Positions 52,138 through 60,336 of a stretch of DNA of 60,336 nucleotides are shown here, piece after piece. The stretch comes from Mycobacterium sp. (GTDB taxonomy: Bacteria; Actinomycetota; Actinomycetes; Mycobacteriales; Mycobacteriaceae): positions 1 to 60,336 of the forward strand of contig JAGQTV010000100.1 in NCBI GenBank assembly GCA_020438845.1, given 5' to 3'. The notes below the pieces were generated by a model. The model was not told the DNA's origin. It was given only the letters and a program-made list of their open reading frames with translations, and did not search any database. Position 1 is the stretch's first letter; each line of letters begins with the position of its first letter. Position numbers and translations under genes: made by a program.

Positions 52138-53046
52138 GTGTCCCTGGGCGACCTAGACGTATTCCTGGCTTTGGGTGGTCTACTTGCAGGCCTTCTCGTA
52201 GGTCTCACCGGCATGGGCGGTGCACTGATTGTCACCCCCATGCTTGTGCTGATCTTCGGCGTGCCGCCTGGGCCTGCGGTCTCGTCAGATCTGGTTGCCG
52301 CCGCGGTCATGAAGCCGGTAGGAGCGTCGGTGCACATCCGCGCCGGGACCGTCCACTGGAGACTTGTGCTCTGGATCTCCGTCGGCTCGATCCCGGGGGT
52401 CCTGGTCGGAACGTGGCTGTTTTCCGGGGTTCTCGCAACACCGGAGGCCGGGGAAACCCTGCGCACGCTTCTCGGCGTGGTGGTTCTCATCGCGATCGCC
52501 GCGATACTTGCCAGAAAATGGGTGGGGAGCCGGGCCGCCCGCACCCAGGAGCTCTCGCACGTTCAGCAAGGTACTGACATGCCCGTCCGGCCCCTTCCCA
52601 CGGTTCTCGTGGGGGCCGGAGTTGGGCTGCTCGTCGGTCTCACGAGCGTGGGTTCGGGCTCTCTGGTGGTCACCACCCTCATGGTGATGTATCCGCTGTT
52701 GCGCCCGTCGGTGCTGGTGGGAACCGACCTTTCCCAGGCTGTGCCGATGCTCATAACCGGCGCGATCGCGCACGCCGGATTCGGCGAGATCCTTCCGGCC
52801 GTTGTCGTGTCTCTGCTGCTGGGCCAAATCCCCGGCGTGTGGATCGGGGCGCGGCTGTCCGCTCGTTATGACGGGTCAACGCTGCGTTGGCTCCTGATGG
52901 CAGTGCTGGCTGCCACCGCAGCGAAGTTGCTGGGCGCCACCGACCTGGCGGCCGGCGCGGTCGGTGTGGCCGGTCTTTGCGCTGCGGGTATCGCAGCTTT
53001 GATGCGTCGGAATCGCCCAGGAAACTTTCGATCCAACGGCCACTGA
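52138..53046 (+). CDS. TauE/SafE-family sulfite/organosulfonate exporter
   Basis: A 302-residue protein with about eight membrane helices arranged as two repeats. Each repeat starts with a glycine-rich signature: GLLAGLLVGLTGMGGALIV and GVGLLVGLTSVGSGSLVV. The family exports sulfite, sulfoacetate or related anions, and the substrate here is unproven. The GTG start has GAAGGA about 12 bases upstream. I do not recall this gene at the M. tuberculosis locus, so it looks like an accessory insertion between the Rv1277 and Rv1276c equivalents. Confidence 0.88.
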   Translation: MSLGDLDVFLALGGLLAGLLVGLTGMGGALIVTPMLVLIFGVPPGPAVSSDLVAAAVMKPVGASVHIRAGTVHWRLVLWISVGSIPGVLVGTWLFSGVLATPEAGETLRTLLGVVVLIAIAAILARKWVGSRAARTQELSHVQQGTDMPVRPLPTVLVGAGVGLLVGLTSVGSGSLVVTTLMVMYPLLRPSVLVGTDLSQAVPMLITGAIAHAGFGEILPAVVVSLLLGQIPGVWIGARLSARYDGSTLRWLLMAVLAATAAKLLGATDLAAGAVGVAGLCAAGIAALMRRNRPGNFRSNGH

Positions 53047-53064
53047 AAAGCTAACCTGGGACCG

Positions 53065-53556
53065 ATGAGAACACTGGTGCTGATGCGGCACGCCAAGTCC
53101 GACTATCCCGCCGGTGTCGCCGACCACGAGCGCCCGTTGGCGGCTCGGGGCAGGCACGAGGCCGGACTGGCCGGCGAGTGGCTGCGTGAAAACGCTCCGA
53201 CGATCGACGCAGTCCTGTGCTCGTCCGCGATTCGCACACGGCAGACTCTGAAGCGTGCCGGAGTCGAAGCTCCGGTGACCTATCTCGACGCTCTGTACGG
53301 AGCGGCGCCCGGGACGATGATCGCCGAGATCAATCAGGTCGACGACAGCGTCGGCACCCTTCTCGTGGTCGGCCACGAACCCACAATCAGCGACGTGGCA
53401 CTGGGTTTAGCCGGAGCAGGCAGCAATCGCGACGCCGCCGCTCAGATCAGCCTCAAATACCCGACGTCAGCCATCGCCGTGCTCCACGTACGCGGACCGT
53501 GGGCGGCCCTTGAACTCAGCGGTGCGGAGTTGGCGTCCTTCCACGTTCCCCGCTGA
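53065..53556 (+). CDS. SixA-type histidine phosphatase (Rv1276c-like)
   Basis: A 163-residue short histidine phosphatase. The catalytic RHAK motif is at residues 8-11 (VLMRHAKSDYP) and the second histidine is in VVGHEPTISD. SixA enzymes dephosphorylate histidine in phosphorelay proteins, but the substrate in mycobacteria is not known to me. It is 18 bases downstream of the TauE gene and convergent with lprC. Confidence 0.9.
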   Translation: MRTLVLMRHAKSDYPAGVADHERPLAARGRHEAGLAGEWLRENAPTIDAVLCSSAIRTRQTLKRAGVEAPVTYLDALYGAAPGTMIAEINQVDDSVGTLLVVGHEPTISDVALGLAGAGSNRDAAAQISLKYPTSAIAVLHVRGPWAALELSGAELASFHVPR

Positions 53557-53559
53557 ACG

Positions 53560-54114
53560 CTACGAGTTCGTGGCCAGCGTCAGTTCCATCAGTTTGATGG
53601 CCTGACTGCACGCGTCGATCCCGGGCGCCTGCGGGTTGATCCACCAGCCCACGACGCCGGCCGCGTCGCTGGCCACGCCGCAACCGCCATAGGGGTCGTT
53701 GCCGTGCATGACGATCGACGTGACGCCGTTGATTGCACGACTCTCGGTCTTGTATTTGAGGAAGTCAGCGACCCTGCGCTCGTTGTCGAGGCTGCCCTCC
53801 TCGAACCAGAAGCGGGTGATGTCGATGAGGCCGGTGGGGTTGGCGGCCTGCCACCGACACACCGCCCCGACGAAGGTGCTCTGGATGTCAAGCGGGTCGG
53901 CGCCCACCGTCTTGGCCAGCACATCGCTTGTGAGCACGTCGCATTCCTTGAGCAGGTTCGGATACTGCTTGGCAGAGTTCTCACCGCCTCTGGGGCCCGA
54001 ACCGGCTTTCATCGCGGTGCCGCCCACCGTCTTGGCGCACCCGCTCAACACGGTGAGGGCCGACACCGCCACCACCACGCCGACGACCGGACGACTTCGC
54101 AACAAAGTTCTCAT
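53560..54114 (-). CDS. lprC: DUF3558 lipoprotein LprC
   Basis: A 184-residue lipoprotein with a signal peptide and lipobox LTVLSGC, followed by a DUF3558 domain (PNLLKECDVLTSD, VCRWQA, WWINPQAPGIDACSQAI) with conserved cysteines. Function unknown. The ATG at 54114 overlaps the lprB stop by four bases; a longer frame to 54201 lies inside lprB. Orthologue of Rv1275 by sequence and place. Confidence 0.92.
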   Translation of the reverse strand: MRTLLRSRPVVGVVVAVSALTVLSGCAKTVGGTAMKAGSGPRGGENSAKQYPNLLKECDVLTSDVLAKTVGADPLDIQSTFVGAVCRWQAANPTGLIDITRFWFEEGSLDNERRVADFLKYKTESRAINGVTSIVMHGNDPYGGCGVASDAAGVVGWWINPQAPGIDACSQAIKLMELTLATNS

Positions 54115-54683
54115 TTCGCGTTCACAATCGACTGGCGGGTGAGTTCTTTGGCCACGTCGCAGGCCGGCGGGAAGCCCTTCTCGGCAAAGCTGATCGACCA
54201 CTCGATGAAGTCATCGTCGAACTGGATCGCGATCTCGCACAGGTTGTCGCCGAGTATCGGGTCGCTGCCAACCGCCACCCAGCCGTTGTGGCCCTCGATG
54301 GTGATGTCGTCAACGCTGGTTCGGGTCAACTCCTCGGTTTTGCGCTCCCGACCGATCGGGCTTCCGCGATACCAGGTGAAGGAGAAGTGCGGGCCCAGGA
54401 TGCCCCCACCGGCCAGCCATTGGCACCCCACGGAGTTCACCGCCGTCTTCACCAGTCCGTTCACCCGCGTCTGCTCCGCGACAGTCTGGTCCGAGATCCC
54501 GCCGCACTCGGGGAACATCGGGCCGTGCTTTCCGGTCCCGCCTTGGATGCTCGGGGTGTCCGGCTGATCCGAGGCGGCCGGGTTATCGGTGCTCGGTGAG
54601 TTCGAGCAGCCACCCAGCACAATCATCGACATCACCGATGCAGCAGCAACGGACAGACCGCCGAATGTGCGTCGTAAAGTCAT
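54111..54683 (-). CDS. lprB: DUF3558 lipoprotein LprB
   Basis: A 190-residue lipoprotein with lipobox IVLGGC near residue 26 and a DUF3558 domain containing FPECGGISDQTV and GCQWLAGGGILGPHFSF. The ATG at 54683 (MTLRRTFGGL) was chosen; upstream in-frame codons reach to 54821 but have no signal peptide logic. Coupled to lprC and divergent from the ABC exporter pair, as in M. tuberculosis Rv1274. Confidence 0.93.
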   Translation of the reverse strand: MTLRRTFGGLSVAAASVMSMIVLGGCSNSPSTDNPAASDQPDTPSIQGGTGKHGPMFPECGGISDQTVAEQTRVNGLVKTAVNSVGCQWLAGGGILGPHFSFTWYRGSPIGRERKTEELTRTSVDDITIEGHNGWVAVGSDPILGDNLCEIAIQFDDDFIEWSISFAEKGFPPACDVAKELTRQSIVNAK

Positions 54684-54808
54684 GTGCAACCTATCGGGCG
54701 CCTGCTGATTCTCACAGCATGCACTGTAGCGGCAGCAGCCGGAGGATCCACCGACATGCCGAGTGAACTGCTCGTTTACCGATGTCGAGGGTGTGGGACA
54801 GTAGCCAG

Positions 54809-56554
54809 ATGCTGCTGGCACTGCTGCGAACTTATGTGCGGCCGTACCGGAGGCTGGTAGCCGCCGTGATGCTGTTTCAGATCGTCAGCGCGTCCGCATC
54901 GTTGTATCTGCCCGGCATCAATGCGTCCATCATCGACGACGGTGTCGCCCAGGGGGACACCGCGGTTATCACCCGGCTCGGACTGCTGATGCTGGCGGTG
55001 ACAGCCATCCAAGGCGGTTGTGCCGTCGGGGCGGTGTATTTCGGGTCGCGGACCGGTATGGGGTTCGGCCGCGACCTGCGCTGCGCAATGTTCAACCACG
55101 TCCTCAGCTTCTCCGAGTTCGAGACCGCCCGGTTCTCCGCACCCTCGCTACTGACCCGGACGACCAACGACGTCCGGCAGATCCAGGTCTTGGTGCAGAT
55201 GACCGCGACCGTGTTGGTGACTGCGCCAATCATGTGTGTCGGAGGCATCGCCATGGCCGTTCACCAGGACGCTGCCCTGTCCTGGCTGCTCCTGGTCAGC
55301 GTCCCGGTCCTGGTGATTGCCAACTACCTCGTCGCGTCCCGGATGTTGCCGATCTTCCGCAGCATGCAACGGCTTGTCGACGGCATCAACCGGGTCATGC
55401 GGGAGCAACTCTCCGGCGTCCGGGTGATCCGGGCGTTTACCCGGGAACCCCTTGAGCGCGCCCGGTTCGATGCGGCCAACCAAGCGGTCACAGACACCGC
55501 CTTGGCGGCCGGCCGTTGGCAGGCACTCATGCTTCCCGTCACCACGCTTACCATCAACATCTCCAGTGTCGCGGTGATCTGGTTCGGCGGACTGCGCATC
55601 GACGCAGGCCAGATGCAGGTTGGCTCGCTGATCGCATTTCTCTCTTACTTCATGCAGATTTTGATGGCGGTGCTGATGGCGACTTTCGTAGTCGTGATCC
55701 TGCCCCGCGCCTCGGTCTGCGCCGAGCGCATCACCGAGGTCCTGAACACCCCCAGTGCCATCACCAGCCCAGTCCGCCCGGGGAAGCCCACCGGTCAGCG
55801 TCGGGGCGTGGTGACGGTCGATGAGGTGACGTTCCGCTACCCAGGCGCTGAACGTCCCGTACTGGAGGATGTTTCGTTCACCGCGTTTCCGGGCACCACG
55901 ACGGCCATCGTCGGGGGCACCGGATCGGGCAAGTCGACGCTGGTGTCGATCATCGGTCGGCTTTTCGATGTCACCGGGGGCTGCGTGCGGGTCGACGACG
56001 TCGACATCCGCGACTACAACATCGAGGATCTGTGGTCTGAATTAGGTCTGGTGCCGCAACGCGGTTACCTGTTCTCCGGAACGATTGCCGAGAACCTTCG
56101 CTACGGGAAATCCGACGCCACCGACGATGAGATGTGGGAGGCGCTGCGGATTGCTCGCGCCGACACCTTCGTCCGCGCGAGCCCCGACGAGCTGGAAACC
56201 CGAGTCGCCCAAGGCGGCAGCAACTTCTCCGGTGGTCAACGGCAGCGGTTGGCGATAGCGCGAGCGGTGATCCGCAGGCCGACCGTCTACCTTTTCGACG
56301 ATGCTTTCTCGGCGTTGGACGTGCACACCGACGCCCAGGTCCGGTCGGCCCTGGCTCAGGTTGCCGCAGATTCCACGGTTATCGTTGTCGCCCAGCGTGT
56401 TTCGACGGTGAAAGAAGCTGACCAGATCGTCGTGCTCGACGACGGTCGCGTGGTGGGTATCGGAAAGCATGCCGACCTGTTGCAGCAATGCCCCAACTAC
56501 GCTCAGTTCGCCGCCTCTCAGACCGTCGGCGCCGGGGTGGGGGGACGGCCGTGA
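54809..56554 (+). CDS. ABC exporter half-transporter with degenerate ATP site (Rv1273c-like)
   Basis: A 581-residue protein with six membrane helices followed by an ATPase domain. Walker A is GGTGSGKST and the signature is FSGGQRQR. Walker B is [12 protein letters not shown], where the usual catalytic Glu is Asp. One degenerate site is typical for one half of heterodimeric type IV exporters. The ATG at 54809 ([10 protein letters not shown]) matches the family start; an ATG at 54782 is an alternative. The stop overlaps the partner gene (GTGA). Confidence 0.92.
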   Translation: MLLALLRTYVRPYRRLVAAVMLFQIVSASASLYLPGINASIIDDGVAQGDTAVITRLGLLMLAVTAIQGGCAVGAVYFGSRTGMGFGRDLRCAMFNHVLSFSEFETARFSAPSLLTRTTNDVRQIQVLVQMTATVLVTAPIMCVGGIAMAVHQDAALSWLLLVSVPVLVIANYLVASRMLPIFRSMQRLVDGINRVMREQLSGVRVIRAFTREPLERARFDAANQAVTDTALAAGRWQALMLPVTTLTINISSVAVIWFGGLRIDAGQMQVGSLIAFLSYFMQILMAVLMATFVVVILPRASVCAERITEVLNTPSAITSPVRPGKPTGQRRGVVTVDEVTFRYPGAERPVLEDVSFTAFPGTTTAIVGGTGSGKSTLVSIIGRLFDVTGGCVRVDDVDIRDYNIEDLWSELGLVPQRGYLFSGTIAENLRYGKSDATDDEMWEALRIARADTFVRASPDELETRVAQGGSNFSGGQRQRLAIARAVIRRPTVYLFDDAFSALDVHTDAQVRSALAQVAADSTVIVVAQRVSTVKEADQIVVLDDGRVVGIGKHADLLQQCPNYAQFAASQTVGAGVGGRP

Positions 56555-58476
56555 CGGCCCCGCCCCCGCGCCGAGGGCTTTCCGTCATGTCGGCGAATGC
56601 AACCCGGGCTGCAAATGAGCCTCGGTCCAAGGACTTCACCGGGTCGGCACTGCGACTCTTGCGCAGGCTGGCACCGCAGCGGCCTCAGGCCATCGCCGTC
56701 CTGACGATGTCAGTCTGCGGGGTCGCCCTGTCGGTCATCGGCCCCCGCGTACTCGGCCATGCGACCGACCTTCTGTTCGATGGTGTAATCGGTCGGCGCC
56801 TGCCCGCCGGACTAACCAAGGAACAAGCCGTCGCAGCCGCACGAGCCCGTGGCGACAACACCTTCGCCGAGATGCTCTCCGCTATGGATGTCGTACCCGG
56901 ACGAGGAGTTGACTTCGCCGCCGTTGGGCACACCCTGAGTCTTGCGTTGATGCTCTATATCCTTGCAGCGCTGCTGATCTGGATCCAGGCTCGGCTACTG
57001 AACGTCATCGTCCAGCGGACCGTCGCCGCGCTGCGGGCCGATGTGGAGGACAAGGTAAATCGCCTTCCGTTGGCGTACTTCGACTCCCGCCAGCGCGGGG
57101 AATTACTGAGCCGGCTGACCAATGACGTCGACAACATCCAGGCTTCGGTCTCGATGACGGTGGGCCAACTGCTCAGTGCCGTTCTCACCGTCGTGGCCGT
57201 GCTGGCGATGATGGTCAGCATCTCAGGCCTTTTGGCGCTGATCACTGTACTGACAGTGCCGCTCACGCTTTGGCTGACCCGCGCCATCGCGCGTCGCTCG
57301 CAACGGATGTTCGTCGCACAGTGGGCCAACACCGGCCGCCTCAACGCCCACATCGAGGAGACCTATAGCGGATTCACCGTGGTCCGCACCTTCGGTCATC
57401 GTGTTGCGGCCCAGAAAAGGTTCGACGAACTCAACGCCGATCTCTACCGATCCGGCTTCGGCGCGCAGTTCTTCTCCGGCCTGGTGTCGCCGGCCACCAT
57501 GTTCATCGGGAACATCAGCTATGTTGCTGTCGCCGTCATCGGTGGATATCAAGTCGCCACGGGCCAGATCACGCTGGGCAGCGTGCAAGCGTTCATCCAG
57601 TACGTCCGCCAGTTCAACCAGCCACTGACCCAGGTCGCGGGTATGTACAACACGCTGCAGTCTGGGGTAGCAAGCGCTGAACGCGTATTCGACTTCCTCG
57701 ATGAACCGGAGGAAACGCCCTCAGCCGCTGTGGATTTGCCAGCGGGCCCCGGCCGGGTGGAGTTCCAGAATGTCTCGTTCGGTTACCGGCCCGGATCGCC
57801 GGTGATCGACGATCTTTCCTTGGTCGCCGAGCCGGGCAGCACAGTGGCGATCGTCGGCCCAACCGGTGCCGGCAAGACAACACTGATGGCCCTGCTCATG
57901 CGGTTCTATGATCCCGAGTCGGGCCGAATCCTGGTCGACGGCGAGGACATCAGAGAGTGCAGTCGCAGGTCCCTGCGTCTGCGCATCGGCGTTGTCCCGC
58001 AAGACACCTGGCTGCTGGGAGGCACCATCGCGGAGAACATCGCCTTTGGCCGACCCGAAGCCACCGAGGAGCAGATCATCGAGGCTGCGCGCGCGGCCCG
58101 CGTCGACCCCTTTGTGCGGTCGCTGCCAGATGGCTACCAAACCAGGATCGGTGACGACGGTGGCACCGTCAGCGCGGGCGAGAAGCAGCTAATCGCGATC
58201 GCCAGAGCGATTCTGGCACGACCGCAATTGCTGATTCTCGATGAGGCGACCAGTTCCGTGGACACCCGCACCGAGTTGCTCGTGCAGCAGGCCATGACCG
58301 AATTACGGCGTAATAGAACGAGTTTCATTGTTGCTCATCGGCTGTCGACGATTCGCGACGCCGATGTGATCGTCGTGATGGGCGGTGGTCGAATCCTCGA
58401 AAGAGGAAGCCACGCCGAACTCATCGCGCGGCGCGGCCCCTACTTCGAGATGGTCTTTCAGACGCCGGGACCCTGA
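56551..58476 (+). CDS. ABC exporter half-transporter (Rv1272c-like)
   Basis: A 641-residue partner of the upstream half-transporter. It has an N-terminal cytosolic arm, six membrane helices with a long extracytoplasmic loop after helix 1, and an ATPase domain. Walker A is GPTGAGKTT, the signature-like segment is VSAGEKQ and Walker B is [12 protein letters not shown] with an intact Glu. The GTG at 56551 overlaps the upstream stop, the arrangement of an obligate heterodimer. The exported substrate is unknown. The 3' end overlaps the convergent ribbon-helix-helix-like gene by 19 bases. Confidence 0.92.
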   Translation: MTAPPPRRGLSVMSANATRAANEPRSKDFTGSALRLLRRLAPQRPQAIAVLTMSVCGVALSVIGPRVLGHATDLLFDGVIGRRLPAGLTKEQAVAAARARGDNTFAEMLSAMDVVPGRGVDFAAVGHTLSLALMLYILAALLIWIQARLLNVIVQRTVAALRADVEDKVNRLPLAYFDSRQRGELLSRLTNDVDNIQASVSMTVGQLLSAVLTVVAVLAMMVSISGLLALITVLTVPLTLWLTRAIARRSQRMFVAQWANTGRLNAHIEETYSGFTVVRTFGHRVAAQKRFDELNADLYRSGFGAQFFSGLVSPATMFIGNISYVAVAVIGGYQVATGQITLGSVQAFIQYVRQFNQPLTQVAGMYNTLQSGVASAERVFDFLDEPEETPSAAVDLPAGPGRVEFQNVSFGYRPGSPVIDDLSLVAEPGSTVAIVGPTGAGKTTLMALLMRFYDPESGRILVDGEDIRECSRRSLRLRIGVVPQDTWLLGGTIAENIAFGRPEATEEQIIEAARAARVDPFVRSLPDGYQTRIGDDGGTVSAGEKQLIAIARAILARPQLLILDEATSSVDTRTELLVQQAMTELRRNRTSFIVAHRLSTIRDADVIVVMGGGRILERGSHAELIARRGPYFEMVFQTPGP

Positions 58477-59030
58477 GCACGCAAATCGTCGACTTCCGAC
58501 ATCGCCGCACGCAACTTGTCCAGCCACTCCTCGGCGTGATCGCCGACCAGTCGCACCGACCATGCCAGGGCGTCCGACCTGGACCGCGCGACTCCGGCAT
58601 CGACCAGGGTGTCCAGCACCTGACGTTCGGGCTGACGCAGCCGAGTCATGACCGGTACAGCCAGGTGCGTGAAGAGAATCCGCTCGGTTCCGTCGCCGCC
58701 ACTGATGTCCACTCCCCAGGAGACCTTGCGTCCGTACCGTTGCTCGGCCTCGTCGGCGATGCGCATCCGTTCAGCCCGGGTCTCTTCACGGAACCGCGCG
58801 GCGCGGCCCGCCGCCCGGGCCCCCGATTCGGGTGCGGATTGATCGGCAGGGTCAGTCAGACGACCGATGACGGTTATCTCTTCGCGGTCGACGACCACGG
58901 CCGGGTCTGCGGCAAACCAGTTGTCAGGAAGGCGGCCGGCGAACCAGTCGGTCGCGTCTCCGGCGTCCGGTTGATCGGCTTGCTGCCATCCACCGTGACG
59001 GCGATGGGGGTGATGGTGGCTTCGTTTCAT
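58458..59030 (-). CDS. conserved actinobacterial protein with ribbon-helix-helix-like C-terminus
   Basis: A 190-residue protein of unknown function. After a His-rich N-terminus ([11 protein letters not shown]) there is a middle domain with [11 protein letters not shown] and a charged Arg/Glu helix. The C-terminal part [21 protein letters not shown] then [15 protein letters not shown] looks like a strand, helix A and helix B of a ribbon-helix-helix DNA-binding fold. This is my reading, not a known annotation. A palindrome covers its start codon, suggesting autoregulation. Confidence 0.75.
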   Translation of the reverse strand: MKRSHHHPHRRHGGWQQADQPDAGDATDWFAGRLPDNWFAADPAVVVDREEITVIGRLTDPADQSAPESGARAAGRAARFREETRAERMRIADEAEQRYGRKVSWGVDISGGDGTERILFTHLAVPVMTRLRQPERQVLDTLVDAGVARSRSDALAWSVRLVGDHAEEWLDKLRAAMSEVDDLRAQGPGV

Positions 59031-59048
59031 GTATTACATGATTACACG
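59028..59048. promoter_or_regulatory. operator-like palindrome and 8-bp direct repeats at the start of the RHH-like gene
   Basis: CATGTA-T-TACATG (59028-59040) is a perfect 13-bp palindrome that includes the start codon. It overlaps two 8-bp direct repeats, ATTACATG (59033-59040) and ATTACACG (59041-59048). Ribbon-helix-helix dimers commonly bind tandem sites with such short spacing. Confidence 0.5.
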
Positions 59049-59132
59049 CTTTCATCACTTGCCTGGCTGCGTTCACTGTTAGCGATCATGATCGGCGCAC
59101 TTCTGTCCGACGAGCCGAGTAGTCTCTCGAAC

Positions 59133-60336
59133 ATGAGTTCGATTAACGAGGTTCTCTCCCGGCTAGAGGCCGGGGTGGAAGAACTCGGGACCTGTCAGTG
59201 GGACGGGCTCTGCGCCGGTGAGCGCCTGGCCGCACTCGAGCGGTTGGAGACGCTGCGGCGCAAGGCCACCGCGTGTTCCTATGACCTGGGGTTGGCGGTT
59301 CAGCGGTGTAGCACTGAGGAGCTGGGCGGCCGGGCGGCCACGGTGATCGCCGACGTGCTGCGGATCAGCCCCCGGGAATCCACCAGGCGGCTGCGCGAGG
59401 CCGCTGTGGTGAGCGCCCGCAGCACCCTGATCGGCCACACCCTGCCCGCGGCGTTGCCGGCCACCGCCAAAGCCTGGCACGCCGGGCTACTCGACCTGGC
59501 CCACCTGCACACCATCGATAAGTTCGTCGGTGACCTTCCCGAACGCCTGCCCCCAGACGAGGTGCAGAAGGCTGAGGCGTTCCTGGCCCGCAACGCCACC
59601 GAGCTACGACCCGATCAGTTGGAGAAGCTCGCCGACCGGCTGGCGGTCACCCTCAACCCCGATGGCACCTTCAGCGACGAGCACCGCGCCCGCCACCGCG
59701 GATTCACCTGGACCGGCCGCCAACGCCCCGACGGCATGAGCACCGGCAAACTGGTCGCCTCCCCCGAACTGCGCGCCATGATCGACGCCCTGTTCGCCAA
59801 ACTCGCCGCCCCCGGCATGGGCAACCCCGCCGATCAAACCCCCACCTGCACCGATGATCCCACCCAGGACGTCATCGACCGCGACGCCCGCAGCCACCCC
59901 CAACGCCAGCACGACGCCCTGGCCGCCCTGTGCCGCAACTTCCTCGGCGACCCGAAACTCGGCCAGCACCGCGGCCTGCCGGTCACGGTGATCGTCACCA
60001 CCACCCTCGAGCAACTCCAGAGCGCCACCGGCCACGCCGTCACCGCCGGGGGCACCCTGATCCCGATGTCGGATGTCATCCGCCTGGCCAGCCACGCCCA
60101 CCACTACCTGGCCGTATTCGACTCCCACACCCAACAGCCGCTCTACCTCGGCCGCACCAAACGCATCGCCTCCCCAGACCAACGCATCGTCCTACACGCC
60201 ACAGACCGAGGCTGCACCGCACCCGGCTGCACCGCACCGGGCTACCTCTGCGAAGTCCACCACGTCGAAGAATGGGCCGACGGCGGCCACACCAACATCG
60301 ACACCCTCACCTTCGCCTGCGGCCAACACCACAAAC
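59133..60336 (+). CDS. 13E12-family DUF222/HNH endonuclease-like protein (partial, cut by window end)
   Basis: At least 401 codons are open from the ATG at 59133 to the window edge, with no stop. The N-terminal DUF222 domain includes ALERLETLRRKATACSYDLG and VIADVLRISPRESTRRL. Near the end an HNH nuclease motif begins (CTAPGCTAPGY, then CEVHHVEEWADGGHTN and CGQHH). This is the 13E12 repeat family, present in many copies in mycobacteria; in M. tuberculosis such copies serve as integration sites of phage-like element phiRv1. The function of the protein is not settled. Confidence 0.9.
   Translation, partial: MSSINEVLSRLEAGVEELGTCQWDGLCAGERLAALERLETLRRKATACSYDLGLAVQRCSTEELGGRAATVIADVLRISPRESTRRLREAAVVSARSTLIGHTLPAALPATAKAWHAGLLDLAHLHTIDKFVGDLPERLPPDEVQKAEAFLARNATELRPDQLEKLADRLAVTLNPDGTFSDEHRARHRGFTWTGRQRPDGMSTGKLVASPELRAMIDALFAKLAAPGMGNPADQTPTCTDDPTQDVIDRDARSHPQRQHDALAALCRNFLGDPKLGQHRGLPVTVIVTTTLEQLQSATGHAVTAGGTLIPMSDVIRLASHAHHYLAVFDSHTQQPLYLGRTKRIASPDQRIVLHATDRGCTAPGCTAPGYLCEVHHVEEWADGGHTNIDTLTFACGQHHK

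Overview
The window is a stretch of mycobacterial chromosome (family Mycobacteriaceae). The evidence is high GC, a murA gene read towards a 16S rRNA leader of mycobacterial type, an ATP synthase with the actinobacterial fused b-delta subunit and the mycobacterial alpha and gamma extensions, LprB/LprC lipoproteins, a WS/DGAT acyltransferase, F420-type LLM oxidoreductases and a 13E12-type HNH protein. Gene order closely follows the M. tuberculosis Rv1272c-Rv1315 segment, read in reverse. The species cannot be named from this alone. The synteny statements come from memory of the M. tuberculosis map.

Layout. 1-324: first bases of 16S rRNA, its leader and promoters (minus strand). 325-2680: murA, divergent from a cobalamin adenosyltransferase, then a DUF2550 membrane protein. 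2693-10635: complete ATP synthase operon atpI-B-E-F-H-A-G-D-C (minus). 10729-15770: wecA, tsaC, prmC, prfA, rpmE and a DinB-like protein. 15778-24355: rho, then a tightly packed amino-acid operon argS-lysA-hom-thrC-thrB. 24451: tRNA-Arg(CCG). 24630-30623: accessory block with a membrane protein, lactate 2-monooxygenase, LLM oxidoreductase, TDT transporter coupled to an Rrf2 regulator, and the first of three surface-type proteins. 30802-33871: two further surface-type proteins that are clear paralogues. 34075-37666: sulfate activation operon cysD-cysNC-cysQ. 37841-43239: divergent oligopeptide importer oppBCDA. 43229-47875: alpha/beta hydrolase, molybdopterin/cytochrome fusion and WS/DGAT. 47870-48093: 56-bp tandem repeat. 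48095-51867: SbcCD-like pair. 52138-58476: TauE exporter, SixA phosphatase, LprB/LprC lipoproteins and a heterodimeric ABC exporter. 58458-60336: ribbon-helix-helix-like protein and a 13E12/HNH gene cut by the window edge.

Most of the window is core metabolism: cell-wall precursors, energy, translation termination, aspartate-family amino acids and sulfate assimilation. The most unusual part is 29.5-33.9 kb. Three genes for secreted or surface-type proteins of unknown function each carry a promoter-like element of the same design: two CTCAG-like pentamers 11 bp apart, abutting a TANNNT hexamer at a similar distance from the start codon. Two of them also end in near-identical terminator cores. 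They sit between an Rrf2 regulator and the sulfate-activation genes. Other points to check are the 56-bp repeat made of mini-ORFs, a likely self-regulating ribbon-helix-helix gene with 8-bp operator repeats, and a fused cytochrome b/molybdopterin enzyme. No insertion sequence, CRISPR array or intact prophage is visible.
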